A DNA stretch of 13,801 nt from TMED23 sp913054205 (lineage in GTDB: Bacteria; Pseudomonadota; Alphaproteobacteria; Rhodospirillales; UBA2165), in the NCBI GenBank assembly GCA_046582495.1, contig JAYGEG010000047.1:1-13801 (forward strand), read 5' to 3'. Positions 7,046 through 13,801 of the stretch are shown in pieces. The translations under genes were made by a program, and so were the position numbers. Position 1 is the stretch's first letter, and each line of letters starts with the position of its first letter. The notes under the pieces were generated by a model. That model was not told the DNA's origin. It did not search any database and saw only the letters and a list, made by a program, of their open reading frames with translations.

Positions 7046-7178
7046 CTGTTGGAAGTACAAATTTTATTAATATCGTCCTGGGAGACTGCATCGAACACAT
7101 AACCCGTCGTTCCCATAATTTGGGGAGAAGGAATAAAGTTCACAGTTGATTACTGCCGGGGAAGACGTCGGGGGACGC

Positions 7179-10100
7179 ATGCAAATACAACGCTATTTTA
7201 CAACGAAAGATTCAGGCCCTTATGCGGAAATAGAGTTCCGTACCACTTCAAGCGAAATCCGTAATCCGGATGGATCGTTGGTGTTTTCCCATGATTCCAT
7301 AGATGTTCCTGCCGATTGGTCTCAGGTCGCGTGTGACGTTTTAGCGCAAAAATACTTCAGAAAAGCAGGTGTTCCAATCGCCTCCAAAAAAGTCGAGGAA
7401 AATGATATCCCGGCCTGGCTGTGGCGCAGTGTTCCGGATCAGAAAAAGCTCGCAAAATTACCCGAAGAAGAACGCACCCGCGGCGAAAATAGCGCTCAGG
7501 AAGTATTTCATCGCCTCGCAGGCACGTGGACCTATTGGGGCTGGAAAGGCGGCTATTTCGATATTGAAGAAGACGCCGTCGCCTATTACGAAGAAATGTG
7601 CCACATGCTTTGCAAACAGGTGTGTGCACCGAATTCACCACAATGGTTCAACACTGGTTTGCACTGGGCCTACGGCATCGATGGTCCCTCTCAAGGCCAC
7701 CATTATGTCGATTTTCAGTCGGGTAAATTAGTCCGTTCGAAGTCATCTTATGAACATCCACAGCCACATGCGTGTTTTATTCAGAGCATCAATGATGACC
7801 TGGTGAATGAAGGTGGCATCATGGATCTTTGGGTGCGTGAAGCTCGTTTGTTCAAATACGGCTCCGGCACCGGCACAAATTTCTCCAATTTACGCGGCGA
7901 AAACGAGCCGCTCTCAGGCGGCGGAAAATCCTCCGGCGTCATGAGTTTCCTCAAAATCGGTGACCGAGCAGCCGGCGCGATTAAATCCGGGGGCACCACC
8001 CGGCGAGCGGCCAAAATGGTGATTCTGGATGCCGATCATCCAGATATTGAAAGCTTCATTAATTGGAAGGTGAAAGAAGAGCAAAAAGTAACCGCTCTTG
8101 TCGCCGGCTCCAAGGCAGCCGGACATCACCTCAACAAGGTCATGGCGGCATGCCAAGAAGACGACACAGAAGATCGCTTCAATCCACGCAAAAACAAAGC
8201 TCTTAAAAAAGCCGTCATTGGCGCACGCAGGGCAATGCTGCCGGAAAATTACGTTCAGCGGACAATCGACTATGCCAAACAAGGCTTCACCGAAATGGAA
8301 TTCCAAACCTACGATACAGATTGGGATTCGGAAGCCTATTTGACCGTTGCCGGGCAAAATTCGAACAATACCGTCCGCGTCACAGACGAGTTCCTACGCG
8401 CCGTTGAAGAAGGTGCTGACTGGAATCTCATTCAGCGTATAGACGGAGAAATTGCGGAGACCATCAATGCCCGTGATTTGTGGGAGCAAATCGGCGAAGC
8501 GGCCTGGTCTTGCGCCGATCCTGGCCTGCAATATGACACCACTATCAACGATTGGCACACCTGCCCGAACACTGATCGGATATATGGCTCAAATCCGTGT
8601 TCTGAGTACATGTTCCTCGATAACACAGCCTGTAACCTGGCATCGCTAAACCTCAAAGCGTTCCAGGATGAAGACGGTGTTTTTAATGGTGAAGCGTTCT
8701 CGTATGCGACGCGTCTCTGGACGATAAATTTGGAAATCGCCGTCTTAATGGCGCAATTCCCATCTCCTGAAATAGCTCAACTCTCTTATGAATACCGAAC
8801 ATTAGGTCTGGGGTATGCCAATATTGGTGGCCTGTTGATGTCGATGGGTCTTCCCTATGACAGCAAAGATGGTCGCTCTATTTGCGCTGCAATCACCGCC
8901 TTGATGACCGGTGTTTCCTATAAAGCTTCGGCTGAAATGGCGTCATTATTGGGCACTTTCCCAGGCTATGAAAAAAATGCTGAGCCAATGCTGAAAGTGA
9001 TCCGCAATCATCGCCAAGCGGCTCATGGTGAAGCCAAAAAATATGAAGATTTGGCTGTGTTGCCGGTGCCGCTCAAAGATAGTGAGCATGCCGAAACCCA
9101 AGGCTTGATCAAAATGGCACGCAAATCCTGGGACGATGCGTTGGCGCTCGGTGAAAAGCATGGGTTTAGAAACGCGCAAGTTTCCGTAATCGCGCCAACC
9201 GGCACCATTGGCCTGGTGATGGATTGTGATACCACCGGCATCGAACCTGATTTTGCTTTGGTAAAGTTTAAAAAACTCGCCGGCGGCGGCTATTTCAAAA
9301 TCATCAACCACACAGTGCCTGTTGCATTGCAAAAGCTTGGATATGACGAGACACAGATCGAAGCGATTATTCAATATGCAGTTGGCCATGGCACGCTCGA
9401 AGGCTCACCGGCAATCGGCCACGAAATTTTGCGTGAAAAAGGCTTTACCGACGATGCCTTGGCGACCCTCGAAGGCGCTCTTGGGGATGCCTTTGACATC
9501 AAGTTTGTTTTCAATAAATGGACCCTTGGTGCAGAATTTTGCACGTCAACGCTTGGCTTTAGCGAAGAACAGCTCGATGACATGAGTTTCGACATGTTGT
9601 CTGAACTTGGCTTCACCAGTGCTGATATCATGACAGCCAATAATTTTGTTTGCGGTGCCATGACTCTCGAAGGTGCTCCCGGGTTGCACGAAGATCACAT
9701 GCCAGTCTTTGACTGCGCCAATCCTTGCGGCCGGAACGGCAAGCGTTACTTGTCGGTAGAAAGCCACATTCGCATGTTGGCGGCAGCTCAACCGTTTATA
9801 TCCGGCAGCATTTCCAAGACAATCAATATGGCAAATTCCGCCTCGATTGAAGATTGCAAAGACGTCTACATGCTGTCCTGGAAGCTTGGACTGAAAGCTA
9901 ATGCGCTTTACCGAGATGGCTCCAAACTTTCGCAACCTCTTAACGCACAGATTGTCGATGATGATGAGTTAGGGGAAACATTTGCCGAGGAAGTTGCGGA
10001 AAAACCAGCCGCCGCCAAAGCTGAAATCATCGCCGAACGCGTGGTTGAGCGTTATATGGCAAAACGCCTTCGGCTCCCGCATCGCCGCAAAGGCTACACT

Positions 10101-10847
10101 CAAAAAGCGACAGTCGGGGGTCACAAAGTCTATCTCCGCACCGGCGAATATGAAGATGGCCGGGTCGGTGAAATATTCATCGACATGCACAAAGAAGGCG
10201 CGGCCTTCCGCAGCTTGATGAACAATTTCGCGATCGCGGTGTCTATCGCGCTGCAATATGGCGTTCCGATGGAAGAATTTGTCGAAGCCTTCACATTCAC
10301 TCGGTTTGAGCCGTCCGGCATGGTCGAAGGCAATGATTCGATCAAGATGTCGACCTCTATTCTCGATTACCTGTTCCGCGAATTAGCGGTTTCCTATCTC
10401 GGACGCAATGATCTCGCCCATGTGGTGCCGGAAGATCTTCTTCCAGACAGTATTGGCCGCGGCAAAGGTGACAAACAAGTCATCAGTTCGGCCACGCAAG
10501 AAGTCATGACCAGTATGGAACGCCTGACCAGCCAAGGCTACATCCGCTCTAATTTAACACCCGTCAACGGTGGCAAGGACAACGGCGGTTCGAATGGCGG
10601 CAACGCAGTGATCGCGCGTGCACCTGAACCGGCTATGGCGGATGCCGTTGCTGGAATGAGCATGGAAGCTGTCGCCGTTGAAGCGACCGTGGCTCAGGCG
10701 CCTGGCGGCCAGATGGATCAGGTTCAAGAAGCTCGGATGAAGGGATATGAAGGCGATGCTTGCGGCGATTGCGGCAATTTCACGCTCGTTCGGAATGGCA
10801 CCTGCCTCAAATGCAACACCTGCGGTGCGACGAGTGGATGCTCGTAA
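7179..10847 (+). CDS. nrdJ: Vitamin B12-dependent (class II) ribonucleoside-diphosphate reductase
   Basis: This 1222-residue adenosylcobalamin-dependent enzyme makes deoxynucleotides from ribonucleotides, independent of oxygen. The ATG at 7179 (MQIQRYFTTKDSGPYAEIEF) matches the family N-terminus; the frame also opens at TTG 7146, but that adds a non-family leader. GGGGGA lies just upstream of the ATG. Key residues are Cys199 in PHACFIQ and Cys485 in NTACNL, the expected redox pair, and Asn472-Pro-Cys474-Ser-Glu476, the thiyl-radical Cys and active-site Asn/Glu. Other blocks are PTGTIGLVMDCDTTGIEPD and the SGSISKTINMAN phosphate-binding segment. The C-terminus carries paired Cys motifs (CGDCGNF, CLKCNTCG), a zinc-ribbon or redox-shuttle tail typical of the long alphaproteobacterial NrdJ. 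It is apparently monocistronic and followed by the RNA/terminator array. No nrdAB or nrdDG is in the window. Confidence 0.97.
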   Translation: MQIQRYFTTKDSGPYAEIEFRTTSSEIRNPDGSLVFSHDSIDVPADWSQVACDVLAQKYFRKAGVPIASKKVEENDIPAWLWRSVPDQKKLAKLPEEERTRGENSAQEVFHRLAGTWTYWGWKGGYFDIEEDAVAYYEEMCHMLCKQVCAPNSPQWFNTGLHWAYGIDGPSQGHHYVDFQSGKLVRSKSSYEHPQPHACFIQSINDDLVNEGGIMDLWVREARLFKYGSGTGTNFSNLRGENEPLSGGGKSSGVMSFLKIGDRAAGAIKSGGTTRRAAKMVILDADHPDIESFINWKVKEEQKVTALVAGSKAAGHHLNKVMAACQEDDTEDRFNPRKNKALKKAVIGARRAMLPENYVQRTIDYAKQGFTEMEFQTYDTDWDSEAYLTVAGQNSNNTVRVTDEFLRAVEEGADWNLIQRIDGEIAETINARDLWEQIGEAAWSCADPGLQYDTTINDWHTCPNTDRIYGSNPCSEYMFLDNTACNLASLNLKAFQDEDGVFNGEAFSYATRLWTINLEIAVLMAQFPSPEIAQLSYEYRTLGLGYANIGGLLMSMGLPYDSKDGRSICAAITALMTGVSYKASAEMASLLGTFPGYEKNAEPMLKVIRNHRQAAHGEAKKYEDLAVLPVPLKDSEHAETQGLIKMARKSWDDALALGEKHGFRNAQVSVIAPTGTIGLVMDCDTTGIEPDFALVKFKKLAGGGYFKIINHTVPVALQKLGYDETQIEAIIQYAVGHGTLEGSPAIGHEILREKGFTDDALATLEGALGDAFDIKFVFNKWTLGAEFCTSTLGFSEEQLDDMSFDMLSELGFTSADIMTANNFVCGAMTLEGAPGLHEDHMPVFDCANPCGRNGKRYLSVESHIRMLAAAQPFISGSISKTINMANSASIEDCKDVYMLSWKLGLKANALYRDGSKLSQPLNAQIVDDDELGETFAEEVAEKPAAAKAEIIAERVVERYMAKRLRLPHRRKGYTQKATVGGHKVYLRTGEYEDGRVGEIFIDMHKEGAAFRSLMNNFAIAVSIALQYGVPMEEFVEAFTFTRFEPSGMVEGNDSIKMSTSILDYLFRELAVSYLGRNDLAHVVPEDLLPDSIGRGKGDKQVISSATQEVMTSMERLTSQGYIRSNLTPVNGGKDNGGSNGGNAVIARAPEPAMADAVAGMSMEAVAVEATVAQAPGGQMDQVQEARMKGYEGDACGDCGNFTLVRNGTCLKCNTCGATSGCS

Positions 10848-10938
10848 CGCCTCATAAATTGAATTGAACAAAAGTAACGGAGTACAGAACACAGTTTAAC
10901 AGTTTGAACGGATTTTGAGCGAGAGGGCTCATGCAACA

Positions 10939-11043
10939 GTTAACCAACGAAAGAAACAACGCTTTCCTCCCTGGTGAACTTGGGGATCGGATAGACCAGT
11001 GTCTGCTACACACACTCACTGGCCCGACCTTTCCCCATTTTTT
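10939..11043 (+). ncRNA. Putative small RNA unit A of a tandem array
   Basis: GTTAACCA (10939-10946) can pair with TGGTGAAC (10972-10979) at 7 of 8 positions, and GAAAG (10949-10953) with CTTTC (10962-10966). This leaves the CCTCCC anti-Shine-Dalgarno-like bases in an internal loop. The terminator hairpin with six T follows directly. The segment CTCCCTGGTGAAC (10967-10979) recurs in units B and C. The 5' end is a guess; processing from the nrdJ transcript is possible. Loop-exposed CCUCCC motifs in tandem copies are known in alphaproteobacterial sRNAs such as the CuckooRNA (CcsR)/alpha-r14 type, but membership is not shown here. Confidence 0.45.
10982..11043 (+). terminator. Rho-independent terminator A
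   Basis: Stem elements are GGGGA (10982-10986) with TCCCC (11032-11036), CGG with CCG, and CCAGTG (10996-11001) with CACTGG (11017-11022), followed by six T at 11038-11043. It is the first terminator after nrdJ (135 bp downstream of its stop) and may end the nrdJ transcript. Confidence 0.75.
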
Positions 11044-11052
11044 CAGTCAGGC

Positions 11053-11176
11053 GGATTTCAAAGGGAAAACCCGGATGAAATCCAAAGAGGAAAGGCCAGA
11101 GTTCCTCCCTGGTGAACTTGGGGTGCGTACGGTGCCCTGCCAGCCAACTACCAAGCCGGATGCACCCCATTTTTTT
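11053..11176 (+). ncRNA. Putative small RNA unit B of a tandem array
   Basis: It starts with a perfect 8-bp hairpin, GGATTTCA (11053-11060) with TGAAATCC (11076-11083), having GGG/CCC inside. Next, GAGGAA (11087-11092) can pair with TTCCTC (11102-11107), or CCAG (11096-11099) with CTGG (11109-11112). The first hides and the second exposes the UUCCUCC bases in a loop, so the unit could switch. The shared CTCCCTGGTGAAC (11105-11117) leads into its own terminator. This is the best defined unit: two hairpins plus terminator in about 124 nt. Confidence 0.5.
11120..11176 (+). terminator. Rho-independent terminator B
   Basis: GGGGTGC (11120-11126) pairs perfectly with GCACCCC (11162-11168), with a possible inner CGG/CCG extension, and is followed by seven T (11170-11176). 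The outer stem equals that of terminator C although the loops are unrelated. Confidence 0.8.
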
Positions 11177-11293
11177 CACCATTTTCGGGATAACGCTAGA
11201 TTGCCTATCGATTTTCTCCCTGGTGAACCTGTGTAGTTGGGGTGCTTAGTCGTTTTGATCAGCAATTGATCAGAACAGGCACCCCGTTTTTTT
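11177..11293 (+). ncRNA. Putative small RNA unit C of a tandem array
   Basis: This is the third copy of CTCCCTGGTGAAC (11216-11228), preceded by TTTT rather than TTCC and separated from its terminator by nine extra bases. The 5' part has no strong hairpin; GGGA (about 11187) with TCCC is only 4 bp. The 5' boundary is set arbitrarily at the end of terminator B. It is the most diverged unit, but its terminator is the strongest. Confidence 0.4.
11239..11293 (+). terminator. Rho-independent terminator C
   Basis: GGGGTGC (11239-11245) pairs with GCACCCC (11279-11285). An inner 10-bp stem pairs GTTTTGATCA (11252-11261) with TGATCAGAAC (11267-11276), with one G-U, around the loop GCAAT. Seven T follow (11287-11293). 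Confidence 0.85.
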
Positions 11294-11619
11294 CATAAAT
11301 TTAAAAGTAATTGAATCGCAGGGCGCTTTGCTTGATATGGCGATTGCGTCTGCTTTGGGCGGTGGTCTCAATTGATTTATCTAATTGTGCGAGGGATTAA
11401 TTTTGACACTTATTTTTCACACTGGTGCGAATCATTCAGGATAGGAAATTTTATGCCCCTCTTGGTATCCCAAGCCACTTCATGGCCCTGTTAACATCCC
11501 GGAACGGCTGACGGTCGGCTCACAGCAGCACAAGCGTCCGAGATAAAAATTGTATCATAAACCCTAATACGCCTACTGGTCTTAACCAAGTAGACAAAAA
11601 AATTCCCAACTGCACTAAA
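11294..11619 (+). other. Stretch without a recognisable gene
   Basis: I see no credible gene on either strand. A perfect -35 hexamer TTGACA is at 11403-11408, but the -10 position 17 nt later (TGCGAA) is poor. The frame of the downstream TPR gene is open back to 11512 and contains Cys-rich sequence but no ATG. An in-frame ATG at 11482 is cut off by TGA at 11509-11511. Confidence 0.4.
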
Positions 11620-12018
11620 TTGATTAAGTCAGGACGTTACCGCGGAAAACCAATCAGTAAAGCGTCTCTCAAGTTCTACCTTGGCCACCGTGCTCAAGCG
11701 TATTTTAAGAAACAAAAATATGACCTCGCTCTTACTGACGTAAACAAAGCAATTAAAATGGACGCGAAATATTTTCAAGGCTATTTTTTACGCGCACAAA
11801 TCCATTACTCCATGGGACTTAAAGAGAGTGCTATTACTGACTATACCAAGGTCATCGCGATCAAGCCCAACTGGCAAGTATTCAACAATAGGGCCAACGC
11901 ATACGCTAAAATAGGCCAGAAGAATAAGGCCATCGCAGACTTTCGTAAGTCTCTCGCAATGAACCCATCTAATCATCGGACCAGGAAGGGACTCGAACGT
12001 CTCGGCGTCACGCCTTAA
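11620..12018 (+). CDS. Small TPR protein, probably N-terminally damaged
   Basis: The 132 residues from TTG 11620 hold three TPR units: SLKFYLGHRAQAYFKKQKYD and on, YFQGYFLRAQIHYSMGLKES and on, and QVFNNRANAYAKIGQKNKA to about 120. The frame extends upstream without a stop to 11512 and encodes DKNCIINPNTPTGLNQVDKK then IPNCTKLI. This two-Cys lead-in is common in exported alphaproteobacterial TPR proteins, where a signal peptide should precede it. No signal peptide or ATG is present in that extension, and a TGA at 11509 blocks the only upstream in-frame ATG (11482). Either TTG is the real start or the gene is a decaying exported protein. Its role is presumably protein-protein interaction. Basic residues are unusually frequent. 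Confidence 0.6.
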   Translation: MIKSGRYRGKPISKASLKFYLGHRAQAYFKKQKYDLALTDVNKAIKMDAKYFQGYFLRAQIHYSMGLKESAITDYTKVIAIKPNWQVFNNRANAYAKIGQKNKAIADFRKSLAMNPSNHRTRKGLERLGVTP

Positions 12019-12141
12019 ATTCCGATCGACCAATGTCGTCTTTTGGCTAAGGTCGGAAGATTTTTTCGCCAAAGCATTTACTCGCTCAACCAGCGTGATA
12101 CTCTTTGGAGAAATCAGCGAACAACTACTTATAGGAACATC

Positions 12142-12609
12142 ATGGCCGGCACAATTGACGCACGACTTTCAGAATTGGGCATTGAACTTCCGGAGGCTGC
12201 CACTCCAGTGGCGAACTATGTTCCCTACATCATCACCGGCAATCTGGTGTTTGTCTCGGGGCAGGTCGCAATCGCAAATGGTGAAATCCAATATTCCGGC
12301 AAACTTGGCGATACCGTTTCCATCGAGGATGGCCAAAAAGCGGCGCGCCTCTGTGGCTCGAATTTGTTGGCGCAACTCAAGGCAGCCTGCGGCGGTGATC
12401 TGGATCGTGTCACACAGGTCGTTAAGCTGGGAGGCTTCGTCAATGCCACGCCTGATTTTACGGATCAAGCCCAAGTCATAAACGGTGCTTCCGACCTCAT
12501 GGTTGAAGTATTTCAAGACAAAGGAAAACATGCGCGGGCTGCGGTCGGCTGTGTTGCTCTTCCCCTGGGAACCGCCGTCGAAGTTGATGGCATATTTGAG
12601 ATATCCTAA
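12142..12609 (+). CDS. RidA (YjgF/YER057c/UK114) family protein
   Basis: This 155-residue protein belongs to the RidA superfamily, whose best known members hydrolyse reactive enamine/imine intermediates from PLP enzymes. Family features are NLVFVSGQVAIANGEIQYSGKLG in the N-terminal half, VVKLGGFVNATPDF in the middle, and HARAAVGCVALPLGTAVEVDGIFEI at the end. The Arg in HARAAVG is the substrate-carboxylate-binding position. The length and the LG...VSIEDGQKAARLC segment resemble the longer (about 155 aa) RidA subgroup rather than the 130-aa form. The ATG at 12142 has AGGA 5 nt upstream; an in-frame start at 12043 would add a non-family leader. Its stop overlaps the next gene's start (TAATG), so the two are translationally coupled. 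Confidence 0.92.
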   Translation: MAGTIDARLSELGIELPEAATPVANYVPYIITGNLVFVSGQVAIANGEIQYSGKLGDTVSIEDGQKAARLCGSNLLAQLKAACGGDLDRVTQVVKLGGFVNATPDFTDQAQVINGASDLMVEVFQDKGKHARAAVGCVALPLGTAVEVDGIFEIS

Positions 12610-12983
12610 TGGCGATATTTAAGCGCATTGATCACGTTGCTCTCCATGTCAGCGACCTCGTGGCCTCAATTGAATTTTATGAGAAACATTTTGGCTTCGA
12701 GAATTATTTCGAGCATGACACGCCAACCGGCATTCAAATCGCCTATTTAAAAATGGGCGACACAGTACTGGAACTTACCGGCCGCGCTGATCCGCCGATG
12801 AGCGGCTTTCATTTCTGCCTGGAAACCGATGATTTTGACGGTGCCGTCAGCCAGTTAGAGGCCGACGGTGTTGAGCTTCAGCAACCTCCACATAACACAT
12901 CAGCCCGAGAGCCTCGTGAAAAAAACTGGCGCCGTGTTGTATTTAAAGGCCCGGACGGCGAGTTGATCGAGATCAGGGGGTGA
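12609..12983 (+). CDS. VOC family (glyoxalase/bleomycin resistance-type) protein
   Basis: This is a 124-residue single-module-pair VOC protein. Candidate metal ligands fall at the glyoxalase I positions: His9 (IDHVALHV), Glu55 (VLELTG), His68 (GFHFCLE) and Glu121 (GELIEIRG). The FYEKHFGF motif (23-30) and the FKGPDGELIEI ending are typical. All four ligands are kept, so a metal-dependent activity such as lactoylglutathione lyase or methylmalonyl-CoA epimerase is possible, but the substrate cannot be assigned. It is coupled to the RidA gene by a TAATG overlap, which suggests a shared role in removing reactive metabolites (inference). The short T-rich tract about 20 nt downstream is not a convincing terminator. 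Confidence 0.88.
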   Translation: MAIFKRIDHVALHVSDLVASIEFYEKHFGFENYFEHDTPTGIQIAYLKMGDTVLELTGRADPPMSGFHFCLETDDFDGAVSQLEADGVELQQPPHNTSAREPREKNWRRVVFKGPDGELIEIRG

Positions 12984-13070
12984 TAAAAATTACGGCTTGG
13001 GTAGGCGCTTTTTTATTTGCGTCGTGCTGCCTCTTAAAGCTCCCGTAACGAGTTTTTCTAGATTGGGAAA

Positions 13071-13361
13071 CTAGTATTCAGCCATATTTTCGAGCTCTTT
13101 TATAAGTTCTTTTATGACAGTTGGTGCAGTCTCATATTCAATGACGATTTGCCTAGATCTTTCGTCATCCGAAATATTTAGCATTGATATGTGAGTATCA
13201 GGAGTGTCTTCCAAAAAGGGTTCAGCAATATTGAAGAAATCAGATTTCTCGACCAACTGGCGAATTTTCAAAACTTGCCTATCGGACAGTGTTTTGTCAT
13301 TCCCAGAAAATTTCTTGGATTTACCGACGAGACCACCAGACAGAACAAAATCCACTTTCAT
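13071..13361 (-). CDS. Emfourin-like protealysin inhibitor
   Basis: This intact 96-residue protein resembles emfourin, the small proteinaceous inhibitor of M4 metallopeptidases such as protealysin. It has an N-terminal KVDFVLSGGLVGKSKKF segment, a central LSDRQVLKIRQLVEKSDFF helix region, a D-T-H-I-S-M-L-N-I strand and a C-terminal helix TVIKELIKELENMAEY. It has no signal peptide, as expected for a cytosolic partner of protealysin-type proteases. It starts 8 bp after the stop of the M4 protease gene, in the same direction; this protease-inhibitor pairing is the usual emfourin arrangement and is a large part of the assignment. The inhibitor is intact although the protease reading frame is not. 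Confidence 0.75.
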   Translation of the reverse strand: MKVDFVLSGGLVGKSKKFSGNDKTLSDRQVLKIRQLVEKSDFFNIAEPFLEDTPDTHISMLNISDDERSRQIVIEYETAPTVIKELIKELENMAEY

Positions 13362-13369
13362 TTACGTTC

Positions 13370-13801
13370 TCAAATTACCTTAACTGCTTTCCACGCGTTT
13401 TCGACTTTTTGCGCCTCAGATTGGGTAAATAATTCATTCGCCACCTGAATTGTCACTTCAGCGGCACGAACAAACGTTGCATTTGATCCCAATCTACCGC
13501 CGCGCAGAGCATTGTACCAAATTTTACCTGCCACGTTCCCACGCATTTCCACCGATCGCCGTAGCGAGCAAATAAAATGCATGATTAGGTATGCCGGAGT
13601 TTATATGCACACCACCCCGATCCTCCCACATCGGTAAATCCTGGTAATCATCCATTGTTCCCGGCTGAGGATCATCGCCAAGGAAAGGATGGTTTAAATA
13701 AGCGGTTCCCGGGGCCTTAAGTGATCTCAATGCATATTCATTTCCATCATGTGGCACCATAACATCCTTGCCGAGGAGTCAGTCAGCACTACCCGCAACC
13801 T
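13370..13801 (-). pseudogene. C-terminal part of M4 metallopeptidase with stop and frameshift
   Basis: Reading leftward from the window edge, the sequence gives VAGSAD-stop-LLGKDVMVPHDGNEYALRSL, then the APGTAY, DPQPGTMDDY and GGVHINSGIPNHAFYLLATA blocks, then IGGNAWE. After a shift of frame it continues VAGKIWYNAL...ATFVRAAEVTIQVANELF...VENAWKAVKVI. This is the C-terminal domain of thermolysin/protealysin-type M4 proteases; the His at 13605-13607 (GGVH) is the catalytic equivalent of thermolysin His231. Two lesions are visible: TGA at 13779-13781, where DWLLG is expected (TGG), and one extra base near 13535 between WE and VAGKIW. The HExxH zinc site lies beyond the window. The downstream emfourin-like gene supports a protealysin-type enzyme. 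Two lesions within 250 bp suggest a true pseudogene, though read error is possible. Confidence 0.85.

Larger units (their letters stand above)
6752..7178 (+). promoter_or_regulatory. nrdJ upstream regulatory region
   Basis: This 427-bp gap between the pseudogene and nrdJ has no convincing gene. The left half is AT-rich and contains two perfect DnaA boxes; the right half contains a near-palindromic NrdR-box-like site. A tentative sigma70-type promoter is TTGCGT (6979-6984), 17 nt, TAGATT (7002-7007). It would start transcription just upstream of the NrdR-like site, but the hexamers are weak matches. Confidence 0.5.

Noticed and set aside
7077..7089. CCTGGGAGACTGC resembles the B12-box of cobalamin riboswitches, which often precede nrdJ.
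   Set aside because: The other conserved parts of the cobalamin aptamer (the GGGAA...GGTG side and the GCAACTG core) are not visible around it, and the box itself needs a gap to align.
6949..7149. 66-codon plus-strand frame upstream of nrdJ.
   Set aside because: It has no ribosome site and no family resemblance, and it overlaps the regulatory region with the NrdR-like site; most likely chance.
7146..7178. TTG start giving nrdJ eleven more residues.
   Set aside because: Family N-terminus begins at the ATG at 7179 (MQIQRYFT), with a purine-rich site just before it.
7369..8357. Several antisense and alternate-frame open stretches inside nrdJ.
   Set aside because: They are shadows of a long, fully conserved coding sequence with no ribosome sites of their own.
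12984..13020. Possible terminator after the VOC gene (GGCTTGGGTAGGCGC then TTTTTTA).
   Set aside because: No stem of adequate length forms before the T-run.
1..13801. tRNA, rRNA, CRISPR array, insertion sequence or prophage genes.
   Set aside because: No cloverleaf-like segment, no regularly spaced repeat-spacer series and no transposase, integrase or phage structural gene is visible on either strand.

Overview
The window comes from an alphaproteobacterium of moderate GC. The best evidence is a conserved alphaproteobacterial block on the minus strand (NDUFA12-like complex I subunit, MCE/MlaD proteins, DUF2155 protein) facing aat. A long vitamin-B12-dependent (class II) ribonucleotide reductase fits the same placement. 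Genus cannot be read from the sequence.

Layout. (1) 54-728, aat on the plus strand, ends 10 bp from the end of a convergent minus-strand operon (4523 to 739). That operon reads NDUFA12-like, mlaD-like 1, mlaD-like 2, DUF2155 and a TPR/O-GlcNAc-transferase-type glycosyltransferase. The last gene is joined to DUF2155 by an ATGA overlap. (2) 4692-6751, plus strand, is a decayed TPR plus GT9-like glycosyltransferase gene with a nonsense codon and a frameshift. Its 3' end is split by a 495-bp insertion unit flanked by a perfect 37-bp direct repeat. The insertion carries a small AT-rich gene for a secreted protein, itself stopped at codon 3. (3) 6752-7178 is a regulatory region with two perfect DnaA boxes and an NrdR-box-like palindrome, ahead of nrdJ (7179-10847). 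(4) 10939-11293 holds three consecutive units. Each has the same CTCCCTGGTGAAC segment (anti-Shine-Dalgarno-like) followed by a strong hairpin and a T-run. I read this as a tandem small-RNA or terminator array. (5) 11620-12018 is a three-TPR protein lacking a recognisable N-terminus; 12142-12983 is a coupled RidA/VOC pair on the plus strand. (6) 13071-13801, minus strand, is an intact emfourin-like protease inhibitor downstream of the C-terminal part of an M4 (thermolysin/protealysin-type) protease that carries a stop and a frameshift.

How it fits together. The minus-strand operon combines envelope and lipid-transport functions with complex I. The two large TPR glycosyltransferases on either side of the block suggest a protein or surface glycosylation role, now lost from one of them. 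nrdJ supplies deoxynucleotides and appears wired to DnaA and NrdR. Four separate genes show disabling changes at positions where one base change restores the family sequence, so the window looks either eroded or affected by sequencing error. The most unusual structures are the triplicate RNA array after nrdJ and the repeat-bounded insertion in the glycosyltransferase pseudogene.
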